Positions 42,548 to 54,489 of a stretch of DNA of 64,000 bases are shown here, piece after piece; position 1 is the stretch's first letter, and every line of letters starts with the position of its first letter. A program made the translations under genes and the position numbers. The notes below the pieces were generated by a model. The model was given only the letters and a program-made list of their open reading frames with translations, was not told where the DNA came from and searched no databases. The DNA is from Panaeolus papilionaceus (taxonomy: Eukaryota > Basidiomycota > Agaricomycetes > Agaricales): the NCBI GenBank assembly GCA_015501605.1, contig JADNRZ010000007.1, positions 1,798,001-1,862,000 of the forward strand, given 5' to 3'.

Positions 42548-43570
42548 GAGGACTTTGCTGTTGCCCAGGTGTTCCGACCGACTTCCGATCGACTGTCTGA
42601 CTGTCGACCGACAGTCGGTCAAGTGTCGGTCTGGTAATTTTACATAAATGTGACTTTCAGGGTAGAATGTCACACTGATGGGATCGACTGTCAACCGACT
42701 TCCAACCGACTTCCAACCGACTTCCGATCGACTGTCGGTCCACTGCCAGTTTCCCTACCAAAACTGGACCGACCATCGACTTTTTACATCGGATGTTCGA
42801 CCGACTGTCAGTCAGTCGATCGAACATTGACCGACATTGTCGATCAACTGTCAGTCAACTTATGTTTTCAAGAAACCCTGTTGTGGGTATTTCCTAATTT
42901 AGCTCAATCTGTGACATGTATATATGTCACTGTTTTTAAAAATCTGATCTAAGCCAATATAGACTAGATACTATCTGTTACATAAGACTATGTGACATGT
43001 GACAATCATGTTAGGTCATGTCTACAGGTATACATGTAGACACACATTTTATCTATACTACTATATTACATGCTGAGTCAGCTAGATCTGTGACATATTA
43101 TGTGTCACATGTCACAATCAAAAATAGATCTAAGCTGAGATAGCCTGCTAATTTACTGTGACTACTCAATGCCATCTGTCACCAAAGACTATGTGACATG
43201 TGACATGTGACAAATTAGAGTTGGTCACATCTACATACATACAAACAATTCACTTGTAATCCTGGTGTCACAGCTATGTTATACAGTTTCATATTTATGT
43301 GACATGTGACAATACATGTAGACTGTCACAAACATTGTCACAAACATCATAAAAAAGATCATAAGGGTTTCACACATGATAAAATAGAATAATGCAATGT
43401 GTGACATGAGATTGTCACATCTTCTCACAGTACACAATCTACCCCAAACAGCTGTTTTTCACACAAAAACACTTTTTGCAAAAGTCGATCGAAAGTCGAT
43501 CGACTGTCAACCGAATGTCAGACAGTCGATCGACTGTCGATCGGAACATCTGGGCCAGTGCAAAGTACTG
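42548..43570. mobile_element. hAT-like element b, CGATCGACTGTC subterminal repeats
   Basis: 1023 bp, flanked by the exact 8-bp duplication ACAAACTC (42540-42547, 43571-43578). Tips are GAGGACTTTGCTG and (complement) CAGTACTTTGCACTGG, the same as element a. Subterminal arrays of GACCGACTGTCGG/CGATCGACTGTC units occupy 42570-42860 and 43480-43545. The core shares long blocks with element a ('acatacaaacaattcacttg', 'gtgacatgagattgtcacat'). Confidence 0.9.
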
Positions 43571-43578
43571 ACAAACTC

Positions 43579-45735
43579 CTTTACTTCCTTAGCTCTATTC
43601 TGATAGTACCCTCCTCGTGTATCTATCTGTTCTCTGAATTCCATAAATTCTAATGGGTCAGGATCGCTTTCGTTCAATTTCACCAATGTGGGTGGCTCAT
43701 GAGTTTCTAAGTCTTCTTCCCACAAGGGCCCATTGGGCTCGATTGGATCTCCCTCAACGTGTGGTCGTCGTGACAGTCCATCCACTAAGAAGGTTTGACC
43801 TTTCACATGTCTTAGTTCAAAGTGGAACATAAGGATCGTGTCAATCCACCTGTTAATGGTGGCGTTTGGCCCTAATCCGGCATTGCGAAGCATTCCGAAT
43901 ATATATGATGCGTCGGTCTCTACCACGAGTTTTCGACACCCTACTAGCCAATGGTGACACACAGTGAGTGCCTTCATCAATCCAAATAGCTCTCGTTTCG
44001 GTTGCGAGAATCTCTGTTCTCTCTCGCTTAAGGGTATTGATCCAAATCTTGCATAGCGTTTCCCTTTAGGTTCATTAGGATCTTCCTGATATATACAGTA
44101 GCCTACTGAAATGTATGAAGTGTCTACTGCCAATACCACTTTCCCTGGTGCATCATATTTCAGTGGTTTGAGACAAATTGTTTTGTCTAACTCTTTCTTC
44201 ATATCATTCATATGCTTCTGTTCCTTGTCTCCCCACTTCCACACTTTATTCGCTTTGAGCAATTTCTGTAATCCTGAAGCTTTCTCTCCGTAATTCGGTA
44301 TGTATGGCCTCACTATCCCAAACGTCCCTAGGAACGAGCGCAGATTACTTAGGTCCTCGCAAGGTGGCCAATTTTTCAAAGTCCACAGTTTGTCAGGTGA
44401 CGCTCTGCGACCCTCGTACGAGCACAAGTGCCCTACTACGTTGATCTCCTCAGCGCACAACATTGACTTATGTCCCGAAAAGGTTCCCCCTGCGTATTTC
44501 ATCTGCTGTACGATCCTATTCAGGTTTTGGAAGTGCTCCCACACAAACCTCCGAATTCCCGGATTCTCAGGTATAGTTTCATATCCTCCATCTTTTGTCT
44601 CATATTGCGTTGCTGGCCCTCTAATAGGTACATCGTCAATATAAGGTATTGTGTAGTGTGGTATCTCATCTTGCAAGATGTAGGTTACGTCGTCATGGAA
44701 GATCGGCACGGAGTTCGTCCATCCCATAGGTAAGGTGGTCAACCTTAGCGCTCCAAACGGCGTCTGGAAAGCGGTCAAGTCTCGCGATTCCGCTGCCAGT
44801 CTCCTCTCATCATATCCCACATACAAGTCCAGAATCCCCCCGCATGCACACCCTGCAAAGCTCTCAGCCAGCGCGTCTGTTGCCGGTGGCAGTCCCGAGT
44901 GCGCTATCGTGACCTTATTCAATGGTTCTAAGCTGTGCACGATTCGGTGCTTCCCATTCTTTTTAAGTACTAGGAACCAGCGGCTTCGATAGGACGAGTT
45001 CGTAGGTTCATATACTCCTGCGTTGATTTTAACTCTTATCATTTCGCAGACCTCTTTGTACAACCCTGGAGGTATTGGAATATTTTTCATGACCCAAGGT
45101 GTGTGCTCCACCGTTGGTATCACTATATCTGGGAAGTATTTCGACTTAAAATGCCCCCTTTCACTATCTTCCCATGCGAACGCTTCGTTCTGTAACATCA
45201 TAAAATGGTGTACTAGTTTTAATTCCTCTGGCGTGAGGAAATCCCCTTCATGCACCTTTTCCATCTCGTCTTTCCGTTCTTGGGTATATCGCCCCGTTGG
45301 TACAAAGTCTCTTGGTTTTGGGTCCAGCGCTGGCATTTCTGCCAACGGATCTCCTTCAATGTTCCGAACGATTCGGAACTTGTCAGGTAAGTCTCTGAAC
45401 ACTGGTCTGACTTTCTGTGCCACGGGCTTGTACTTCCCATACTGACTCCGCAGCGGGTGTCGTCCTATCACATACGACCCAAATACACTGTGCATTTCTT
45501 TCTTAGGTTTCTCTTTTGCCATGGTCTTCTCATATTTAGCATTAAGGTATGTATTCAATTTCTTTTGTGCTTTCTTTTCTATTACTCCTACCATCGCCAA
45601 CTGCTCTAGGTAAGCGTCGTGCAATCCCCATTTGCCGAAGCGCTTCGCTCCTTTATCCGGTGTTCTCCACCCTAGTACCTCAATATCTTCCCCATCAAAT
45701 TCTATTGTGAGTGCAACCTCTCCTTGCTTATTCAA
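43579..45735 (-). CDS. Gypsy-2 reverse transcriptase-RNase H
   Basis: About 715 codons. The N-terminal 170 residues are a spacer common in this basidiomycete group (KYKPVAQKVRP, FVPTGRYTQERK). RT follows, with SSYRSRWFLVLKKNGKHRIV, TLPMGWTNSVPIFHDDVTYI and the catalytic YIDDVPIRGP. RNase H has AVDTSYISVGYCIYQ, an RFSQPKRELFGL block and VDGLSRRPH. It stops being in frame at EVKEFV, where the hAT-like element sits. The upstream frame boundary (45732-45735) is offset from the protease frame, either a programmed shift or a mutation. Confidence 0.85.
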
Positions 45736-46713
45736 CAGTTCCTCGAGGTTCTCGGAAAATTCGTCTTCGATTCGTTCTCGGTCTTTGGTTTCTCTCCTCT
45801 CTGGTATGTTGGTAGTGTACAGCGTGCGCCTGTATTAGGATCCGTAATGGTAATTATTTGTGCTCCATTGGTGCTGTTTTTAATTTCGCTAGCTGTGAGC
45901 GCATCAAATGGTCGCCCCAACAAGATTCGGTACGCAGGTTTCGATAAGATGTGCACTTGTAAGTATAACATCAAATCGCCAACTTTGAACGGTACGTTCC
46001 GCGCTAAACCTAAGGTACTCTCAATCTGTCTGTTGGCGCTTTGCATCTGGATGGTGATGTCTGGGTTATAAGACAAGCCCAAGCGCTCAGCCACTCCGGC
46101 GTCCATTGACACTATTTGAGAGCCGCTATCCAACAATGCCTCTTCTTCTTCACAATGGTTCACTGTGGGGTAAATCGCCCTCAACGAATGTGATTCTCTT
46201 GCCACAAAGACCTTCTTTCGCGCAACATCGGGGTCTAGACTATCGAGATATTGGCATACTGGGTCAGTCACTATCACTGCTCCTGCTGGTACACCAAGTT
46301 CTGCCTGCGCGAGTACTGTGTAAGCGGGAATCGGTAAGTCTTCCATATCTACCACATGGTCTTCACACGTTTCGAACAGCTGTTCTAGTCGCTCTGTATC
46401 TAGTTCCACCGCTGCCACTCTCTTTTGGCGAACAAGTGCTTTCTTCATCAATTCTCTCAACGCTGGGCTGAGCTCCAATAGGTCTCGAGTTGTTACGGTA
46501 AGTTGATTATCCAGTAACAATTTCAAAAGCTTGTCGCTTGCCCTTCTTCTGACTCCGTTTTGTTTTTATTATTGTTGGTATGGTTTTCTGACGCTCATCA
46601 AACTCCTTCCTAGTCTCAATTCGTGGCTCTATTGCCTCTATTTCTGCAAATGGTAAACGCTCTCTTTCTTCTTTCTCTTTTGGTGGCTTATCTAGGTTCT
46701 CCAGGGGTTGCAC
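45732..46713 (-). CDS. Gypsy-2 aspartic protease region
   Basis: Two overlapping frames (46713-46507 and 46526-45732) encode a Lys/Glu-rich linker and a retropepsin-like domain with EEALLDSGSQIVSMD as the active site and RILLGRPFDAL as the flap-side strand. The frames overlap by 20 nt. With the stop between gag (46746) and this region, the polyprotein needs frameshifts or is damaged. The near-identical LTRs leave little time for decay, so programmed shifts or a defective parental copy are both possible. Confidence 0.75.
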
Positions 46714-46745
46714 CTTGGCTTTCGGACCACCCCCTTTCCTCGAAC

Positions 46746-48434
46746 TTAATCGAAACCCGACCCTTCCATTTCTGGGTACTGTCGGTTACGAGTGTTAACA
46801 TAGTTGCTTTCTGGTTCTACTTCTTTTATTTTATTTGTGTAAATAGAAACTCTTGGTGGTTCACTAGTACTGGGTAAGCCTTGTACTTCGCGTTCCCACC
46901 CTTGGTAGTTAGCGCTTGCGACTTTATTTAAATGCCATTCTTCTACTTTCGCTTTCGCTGACTTGTCTTCTGGGTATCGAGGGATCGGACTGCCATCTGG
47001 CATTCGAGTCATCCCGTCTTTATCTAAGATTACTTTTTTGGCGTCTAAGTGGGTGAAGCGTTCTGGGCATGCTGCGAACGCGTGTCCCACTTCGCGGCAA
47101 TAGTAACAGACAGAGTCTTGATGTCTATTAAAGGATCGCATAGGTTCCAGTGAGCGTCCTTGACCAGCTTGTCCTGCGCTACCACCAAAATTATTACGGG
47201 TTGGACCAGTTGGCATGCGTGAGTTCGGGTATCCGCTACCTTGGTTTGCGTTCGCCGTATTTTGTTGGAACTGGTTCTTGGTTTCTTGCAGGAATCGCTC
47301 AAACATCGCCTGTTGGCGCTGCTCACTTTCTTTTATTCTCAATTCGTTTCGTCTTTGTATTTCTTCCATTTTACTCAAATATATCTTGACCTCTTCCATT
47401 GCCTCCGTTTTCACTATCTTGGGCGAATTCTCCTCGAAACGGACTCCCTGTCGCCGATTCATAGCCGAGGTTACCGGCGACCGATTGGTCAAACTGGTAG
47501 CGTGACTGATCACCGCCTTAATGGTGTAATGAGTCTCAGTACTGAAGTCTGGCTCCTCTGGTAAGGGGTCTCCGTTTTTCTTAGCGAGTGCGTACTCTGC
47601 ATGGTAAGCCATGGACGCTTCGTTATCTATATTCATTCTGATTCTGTCTGCAAATTCAGGTGCAAGCGCTTGCAGGAAGAGCGTCACTAGCTCTCGCTCG
47701 GAGGTTATCCCTGTTCCTATCGCGGCGCGCCTCTCTAATTTCTTGACTTCCCCTCTAAACACTCGTACTAACTCATGGACTTCGTCGCTGTTGTGTGAGG
47801 TTAGGTCATGCCACCTCCTTGATATTTCTTCCAAGGTACGCAGACTTCCGCTCTCAGTGACTTTCGCTTCTGGATAACTGTTGATCAAATCTTTCTTAAA
47901 TTTATCCCAATCTGTTTTGTCAAATGAAGATAGTCCCTTCCATTGATCCTCGGTGCGTTGGTCTGTATATCTCACAATCTTTTTCATCTTATCTTTGGCG
48001 TCGGTTATACTGAATTCTTTAAACAGCTCTTCCATTTCGGCTATGAACCGCACCAACTCGGTAGGTTCTTCCTTATCAAATCTGGGTGCATTGTTATCTC
48101 GCAGTGTCGGGAATTGTCCCTTTACTACTGTAGGTGCAGCCGGTGCTGGCGCCGCTGGTGGTGCTGGGTTGGCTGGAGCCACACCTCCTGTGCTTCCACC
48201 TTGACTCATGGTTGCTCTCTTAGGTTTTGACTTGGTAAGTCTAGGTTCTTTTTCGTACGCTGGGTTGGTTCCGGCTCTCTGCGCGGCTCTGGTTTCTCGT
48301 GGTGGAATTTCGTCTAAGCTGAATTCTTCGTGCTCGTCACTACTGGACGCGCTTGGACTTGACTGAATATGTAGGCTTTCAAAGATCTCGGCAAGCTCTA
48401 GATCGCTTTCACCGGTCTCAGGTAAGTCGCTCAC
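46746..48434 (-). CDS. Gypsy-2 Gag
   Basis: 562 codons, starting 55 bp inside the 5' LTR. The N-terminus is acidic and Ser-rich, then an Ala/Pro linker (PANPAPPAAPAPAAP). The capsid-like helical core spans about 110-330 (ELVRFIAEMEELFKEF). A CCHC zinc knuckle, CYYCREVGHAFAAC, lies at about residue 440. It assembles the particle and binds element RNA. The frame is intact. Confidence 0.85.
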   Translation of the reverse strand: MSDLPETGESDLELAEIFESLHIQSSPSASSSDEHEEFSLDEIPPRETRAAQRAGTNPAYEKEPRLTKSKPKRATMSQGGSTGGVAPANPAPPAAPAPAAPTVVKGQFPTLRDNNAPRFDKEEPTELVRFIAEMEELFKEFSITDAKDKMKKIVRYTDQRTEDQWKGLSSFDKTDWDKFKKDLINSYPEAKVTESGSLRTLEEISRRWHDLTSHNSDEVHELVRVFRGEVKKLERRAAIGTGITSERELVTLFLQALAPEFADRIRMNIDNEASMAYHAEYALAKKNGDPLPEEPDFSTETHYTIKAVISHATSLTNRSPVTSAMNRRQGVRFEENSPKIVKTEAMEEVKIYLSKMEEIQRRNELRIKESEQRQQAMFERFLQETKNQFQQNTANANQGSGYPNSRMPTGPTRNNFGGSAGQAGQGRSLEPMRSFNRHQDSVCYYCREVGHAFAACPERFTHLDAKKVILDKDGMTRMPDGSPIPRYPEDKSAKAKVEEWHLNKVASANYQGWEREVQGLPSTSEPPRVSIYTNKIKEVEPESNYVNTRNRQYPEMEGSGFD

Positions 48435-48489
48435 TGTGGATAAGCAGCTGCGTTTTCACTGATTTTAACCCCTCGCGGTGGGCTCCAGA

Positions 48490-49247
48490 TGATATGTCGC
48501 ACTTCGTAAACACACACACACGGGGAAAACGATTATTGAATCGTGACCCGAAATGTAAAGTAATTAGTCCACAAAATACAATTTAATTGCGAGTCGTTTG
48601 GGCAGGTGAACAGTTAAACGCGTGACTAAATATCCTAAGTAAGGTTCTCACTTGTCTTGACTTCTCGGAATGCTCTCGGAATTCTCGTACTCAGATCTCC
48701 GTATTGTCACTTAGGTTCTCACTCAATAATCGCAGGTAAGTCTCAATTTCTCTTATATTTTCTTTATACTTTTGCTCTAGAAATAACCGTTCTCTTTACG
48801 AGGGCGGAATCTGCTCTTCCTGGTTTACGCGCGCCTGTATTTATATTATTCAACCTTTCGGTTTTATCGGACGCGTCGCTCGTTATCACGCCGCTCCTGT
48901 CTTCCGCGTTCCCCTATTCTTCTGTGCTCGGGCTTATACAGGTCCCGCCTCTAGGTTGTACCAGCTTAGGGATCACTTAGGCGCTCTTGTTTTGTCTTGG
49001 CGCACCCCGAAAGTGAGTATCACGTGCTTCTCCTTTTTACGGCTAATCCTTCCCGGTGGTAACGAGGGTCCCTTTCGTGCTCGTTCGCCAAGATTATGGA
49101 GTGGGGCTTGGTCCTACTCCAGCGCTTGACTCGAGGGTGGGGTTTGGTAATGAGGGTGGGCGGTTATTGGCTAAGGCACGCAGCACTACTCTTCACTTTT
49201 GGGTGTACTTATCCATTTTTAATACAGGACACGCGCAAATCTTATCA
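48490..49247 (-). repeat. Gypsy-2 5' LTR
   Basis: 758 bp. The sequence just inside it on the minus strand, starting TCTGGAGCCCACCGCG, is the candidate primer-binding site; I could not match it to a tRNA. The same non-coding 107-codon frame appears in both LTRs and is not called. Confidence 0.9.
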
Positions 49248-49636
49248 ACACACAAGTCCTGGGGGAGATGCAAAGATATATATCAGCTCTACATAAATAC
49301 AGGAAGTATACTCACCTGGGGGAGATCCAAAGAGAAAGAGGTAAAGGATCAAACCCAGGTGGAACAGCTATTTAAGTGATGAGCTGGCATTGGCATCAGC
49401 CTTGATGCCAAACAATGCCTTTGGAAACAAACAAAGGGAAACACAAAGGAATGACTATGTAACAGTGGCAACAACTAAATAATGAATGAATGGCAACTAA
49501 AGGAGAGTGTAATATAATATCTATGAGTCCATGGTATGTTCAGATAATGAAATAGAGAAAGGGAAATAGGGGAAAGGAGAGACAAGAGAGACAATGATAA
49601 GGAAAGGAATAGGAGGTAGCAGGAGATCCCCTGACA
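49248..49636 (-). repeat. Gypsy-1 5' LTR, main part
   Basis: Continues from 38394 and matches 30903-31403 except that the 107-bp tandem duplication is single here. Confidence 0.85.
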
Positions 49637-49641
49637 GTCAC

Positions 49642-51010
49642 CATCAACAACAGCGTCGGGACCCATTTGCTCACTGTTTACTGCGTTGTAAAGCTATATC
49701 CGGCTCTTCTGCTATGATTTTGTTAGGAATTTTTGCATTTCCCAGTAGAACCTAGTGTAAAGATCCCTATTTCAATGCATGAGTCTGTTAGAATGCCTCA
49801 TTTAACACTCAATATATCAATCATTTTAACATTGGTTAGATAATGAAGCAGAGCTGTTATATAGCTATGTATATCTAAGTGATAGACCTCCTGCTATATG
49901 TAAGCTGCAGTCACATCATGGACCCGTTTCGTAATTGCAGCCAACTCATGCTGCTGCTTGTTATCATTGAGTTGACTGAAATCTGCCAACAATACATAAC
50001 CGATATGGGCTGGCACATGTATCCTTTCAACGTGAAACCTCTACAGATGGGACCTTACGTACTCCCAGTCAAATTTCGTTAAGCAGAAGATGAGCGCCTA
50101 ATAATATAGGACAATAAACCACTCAAAGCCTCCACTAATCGTCTGTCATGAATTTGATGCATATGTCTCTGCCCAAGTTGTCTATTGTGGATCCAGTGCT
50201 TTTATAACATCATAAAAGATAGTATGTCCTTGTATATGCTAATGCAAAGTCATACATAGAGGTACCTCGACCAAAATCCACATATGTATTGAACATGATC
50301 AAAAATAGCATTTATGTCAAATTAAAAGCGCACAACTGGCAATAAAGAAAATATGAGGGTACAGGTAAACACCCTCGAACTGCACCTTCAATTCAAGAAA
50401 AAGATCATAGGAAATGGAGCAGTGGACGAGGAGATACTAAGGTTTCGAATGCAAAACATTGAAGTCGCATCACAGACATCAGAGTTTCCAAATGTGGATC
50501 TTGATGGCTTCAAATGTGGTTTGTGATTTTACACTCGAAAGGCCGTATCTTCACAACCTCTGCTCTGATTTCTGTGAATTTTTTTTCAGTCAACACAGAA
50601 TTTTATTATGAATATCACAGTAGCATAAGATACTCCGGTAAGCCGCTTTTTCAAGTGATATTCATCAAATACCTAAAATTAGCGCCTGTCAAAGGATTAG
50701 ACAACTATGACCACATTAGTGTAATACATCTGTATTTGGAACCTAATAGAACTCAATATGTTATGTTAATAAGCGTTAATAGACTAAAAAGCCAGCAATA
50801 TCGCTTGAAAATGTCATGGTATTGTTTTTGTGACATGGGCGTCTCTGCAACACCAATGCAGACATATTCCTGGCCACAAACTCACACCATCGCTTACTGC
50901 CCTTTGCTACATTACTGGTAAAGAAGAGTTGGTAATTTAGCATGCAGATACACTGGGTGGATACCTTGCAAGACCACCTGGTGTGGTTGGGGTATTGGAA
51001 TACGGGCCTA
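49642..51010. other. AT-rich sequence, nothing recognised
   Basis: One 135-codon plus-strand frame (50514-50921) lacks motifs and is interrupted by no clear splice sites. The left end of the KDZ transposon may lie near 50990-51060, but I cannot place its tip. Confidence 0.35.
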
Positions 51011-51110
51011 CAATTACAAAGGCCATGTATTGCAATACTCCTTCCAATTTACATGCACTACCCTACACCCCTCCCATTTCCTTTACCTGAACACTCCATC
51101 CATGCTCCCT

Positions 51111-51750
51111 CGAAATAGTATTTAAATACAATCTCAATTCGCGCGCCCTCCCCTCCATTCCCTTTCACTCCACGCGCTATTGAAATGGTATTTAAATTCG
51201 TGCCTCCCTCCCTCCGCTCCCTCCTGTTACCTTTCCCTCTTTGCCTTGACACTCTATTGAAATGGTATTTAGATACCATTGAATTAATCCATGTCCCCCC
51301 TCCCTCTCATTGCCTTTCCCTGCCTGAAAGCTCTATTTAAATACCATTTCAATTCGCCCTCTCCTTCCCTGTTTACATAAATCCATCAACACTCCCTCGA
51401 AATAGTATTTAAATACAATCTCAATTCGTGCCTCCCTCCCCTCCCATTCCCGTTCCCTCTTTGCCTGAACGCTCTGTTGAAGAACGCCCCATCAACGCCC
51501 CATCAACGCTCTGTTGAAATAGTATTCAAACACAATCTCAAGTCGTCCCCCTCCCCTACACCCTTGCCATTCCCTTTCCCTATTATCTATACCATCCCTC
51601 CCTTCTGTAGCCATAGTCCTCATCCGCTATTGAATCACTATTCAAATACTAATTCAATTCGAATAGTATATCAAAGGCCTGGGTGCCCTTCCTTCTTTAG
51701 CCATACACCTCTCACATGTTGAAATATTATTCAAATGCTAATACAATCAG
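51111..51750. repeat. Left subterminal repeats of the KDZ element
   Basis: At least seven copies of a palindromic TTGAAATNGTATTTAAATAC-like core occur at about 51111, 51181, 51252, 51329, 51391, 51513 and 51629, spaced 65-120 bp by C/T-rich DNA. The same core occurs at the right end. Confidence 0.75.
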
Positions 51751-52265
51751 TATTTCGTCTGCGAGATCAGGTCATTGACATGGATAATTTATCCCCTCGA
51801 TTACGACATAAATCATGTTCAAGATGACCATTATGTGTATGACGATGATCTATTGTCACCCAGAGGCAATCCGATGTATTTCAATTCCAATCAAAGGGTA
51901 TTTAATAACGAGTAGTGGCATTGCGGCGCATCACGAATTTTTCTGACTCCCGAGGGTACACTCTACTCCGATACCATTCCGATACTCTTCAAATACTCCT
52001 CCAACAGTTCACTGCCTCTCTCCACCACTTCTTGCATGTATGGGAATCACAAGAACCCTGTGCTAACGGTGATTTGGAATTGTAATTGAATACTATTCCA
52101 ACACTGTTCAATCTCCAATGTTACATTTTGAGAATGCCAGCTCAATGACCTTTCTGGGCGAAGACTATGAATTGCTTCAAGTCGCACAAATCTGAATTTG
52201 ACCAAAAAATATTTATATATATGTGGCTGTACAACGAATACAAGATATGACATCAAAATTAAAAT
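51751..52265. other. AT-rich, nothing recognised
   Basis: No gene-like frame. It lies between the subterminal repeats and the stop of the partner gene. Confidence 0.4.
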
Positions 52266-54489
52266 CTAGGGCGCCGCAGGTGCATTACCCACTGCCGTAG
52301 ACAACCCTTCAGCTTCAGCAGGCAAATCCGACTCGGAACTGGAATGGGAGCTGGTGATTAATGAGCAAACATATGAACCAATGATGATCAACCGAAAAAC
52401 ATACCGTTTATTGCTGCCACCTTCCAATGAATCAACGACATGTTTCCTTTTTCCGATTTGAGACGTGTCGCCAGCCAATTGAAGAGACGACTCAACTGAC
52501 ATGAGTGTCCTTGTAACATCAGTGACAATAGTGGTCCAGAGTGCGTGTGTGTCGAGACTGAAATCACTGGTCGAACGAGAGCACGAGCCCCACCACATGA
52601 GAAGGGTAACAAGCGAGGCAAGACCATTAGGACCAGCTCGCGAAAGAGAGCCCCATGTGTCGTTTACATCGGTGGGTGGAGTGTACATGGGCTTAGGAAT
52701 AGGGGGTTCCAGTATGTTGGTGACCTCGGAGTTGCAACGGAAGGCAGGTTGAAGTCTGTTCCACCACTTGACAATGGCCAAACCCAGATCTGAGGCATTG
52801 GATATAGGAGGGAACAGGTGGAAAGGGCGATCTCCGGATGGCGACTTGTGCTTCGAAGTCCACTTCTGCCACTCCATAGGGCGCCCTTGTGCAGAAAGCC
52901 CGGTCTTTATGAATTACTATTCAATTACAAGCATTAAAGTGGCCAATGCGACGTACTCACCTTGGCACCTGTTTTTAGACCATAACCGAGCCTCTCTTCA
53001 ATGCGACCCCACACAGCAACACATTCCAACCATCCTGCTCCAAGGGATACTTGTTCTACAAACGTCTTCTGAGCTGAAATGAACCAGTTGGGAGGTAGAA
53101 GCGAAGAGCCTGAAGCGGGTGGGGCAGGAGGTGGTTGGACGTGTGTCCCAATCTGGTCCATCTGTTCGTGCCGCTTGGATTTGGTAACAGGGCGAACACT
53201 CACGCGGCGACCAGGCTCTGCCACAGCACCAACTGGGGCAACAGGCGGTTCAGGTTGCACATGAGGATGGGGATTTGTTGGTGGTTCAGATGAAGGTGCA
53301 TCGACAGCGGAATCGGTGGTCACATCTTTGGAGGGTATGGGATTGCCGCCGTGCACGTCGTCCTGAGTGATTGGGGTGGTTGTGTCAGAAGCTGCGAGGT
53401 TGACGTCCTTTGACATTAACGGCCCCTTTGCAGATGGATGGCTGTCGTGATCGGGGGAGGTGCGGCATGTGCAGTGGTAGTAGAATCTGGGATGGACTCG
53501 TTCTGGAAAATGAAACCATTAATGAGAGTGGTCCGCTGACCGTCGTGAAGAATCTGGTGCCCTGCATCGGTGTTTTGGTGAATTGACTGTGGATTAGCAG
53601 TTGGTATGAATGGTTGGTTACTGAACATTGTTGTGATGTCGTCAGAATGGGAGCTAGTTTGGTGAGAGGTAGCCATCGAAAATCCGAAACCATGGTCGGC
53701 GTTAAAATTCAGGATATTCGGAATGGAGTTGCTGGCATTCAGTTGATCACCGTTCCACATGGAATCCATTTCAAAGGAATCCCAGAATGGTGCGACGTTC
53801 GGGGTGCTGTCGGAAGACTGAGAAGTTGTGGAAGCATTTACTGGGAAATGATTGACAAGGAAGCCAGAGGGTTGCTCGCACAAGGAAGCACTGGAGGCTG
53901 TGTCGGCCCCATTTGGCCTGGAGGGGTTGTTCTGGGGGACAAATGGCACAGAAATGGCACTGTTGTTCCAACCACCCTGGAAATTGGAAACGGAAAGGGA
54001 TGATTCAACAACAATGTCGGTTGGGGGGGTAGGAATAGGATTGTGCATGCCAGGTGGGGTAGGAGTAAGATTGTGTTGGGATCTCATAGTCTGAGTAGTC
54101 GGCGGCATAGCGACGCTGCTGCTAACGATATTAGAAGGTAAAACAACGGGAGCATGTTGATTAACCTCAGGATCGGGTAATGAAATTGGTTCCTGAGAAG
54201 ACGGGGGAAGTGGAGGGGCAGAGGTAGAAACGATTGGAGTTGCGTCACCACTGGACTCGACAGGGGCATTTGGCGTGGAAGGTAGCTCAGGAGCAGTATT
54301 TCCTACACCAACAGGCGATGGACTGGTAGTTTGGGCACTCACAACAACGGGAGTGGTATCGGTTATGATGGGTGTTTGGAGGGGAGGGGAAGATGATGAT
54401 CCGAGTTCCTCGTTTTCGACGACGGCTGTGGCTGGTTCTGTGCGTTGAATTAAGAAACATAACGGTAAAATAATTCTCAAAGGAGACAT
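52266..54489 (-). pseudogene. KDZ-neighbour protein, low-complexity and C-terminal part
   Basis: The C-terminal exons 52969-53416, 52405-52885 and 52266-52350 (introns of 83 and 54 nt) encode a Ser/Pro-rich region, then PPNWFISAQKTFVEQ, RPMEWQKWTSKHKSP, a WWNRLQP block and GPNGLASLVTLLMWW. I recall this pattern from an Agaricomycete protein family found beside KDZ transposases; its function is unknown. The upstream 357-codon frame (54489-53416) is Pro/Thr/Ser-rich and looks like the natural central linker. It runs out of frame at 53416 (after HLQRGR), so this copy probably has a frameshift. The N-terminal part is at 54826-55655. Confidence 0.55.

Larger units (their letters stand above)
38395..49247 (-). 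mobile_element. Gypsy-2: young Ty3/gypsy-type element with antisense gene cargo
   Basis: It has 758-bp LTRs (38395-39152, 48490-49247) with TGATA...TATCA ends, differing at one position that I can find (T39139 versus C49234). It sits in the CA run of the Gypsy-1 5' LTR; the flanks fit a 4-5 bp target duplication. On the minus strand: gag, protease, RT-RNase H, then an integrase cut short. On the plus strand, between the truncated pol and the 3' LTR, lie two intron-containing genes. A hAT-like element (42548-43570) interrupts pol. Loss of the integrase core means mobility would need integrase in trans. Confidence 0.9.
30887..49636 (-). mobile_element. Gypsy-1: chromodomain Ty3/gypsy retrotransposon
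   Basis: The element lies on the minus strand with its 3' LTR at 30887-31403 and its 5' LTR split into 38373-38394 and 49248-49636 by Gypsy-2. The LTRs start TGT and end ACA, and the flanks carry the 5-bp duplication GTCAC (30882-30886, 49637-49641). A purine tract (complement of 31404-31417) abuts the 3' LTR. Order: gag-PR-RT, RNase H, integrase with chromodomain, as in chromoviruses. Three insertions (32860-33886, 34436-34969 and Gypsy-2) have killed it. Confidence 0.9.
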
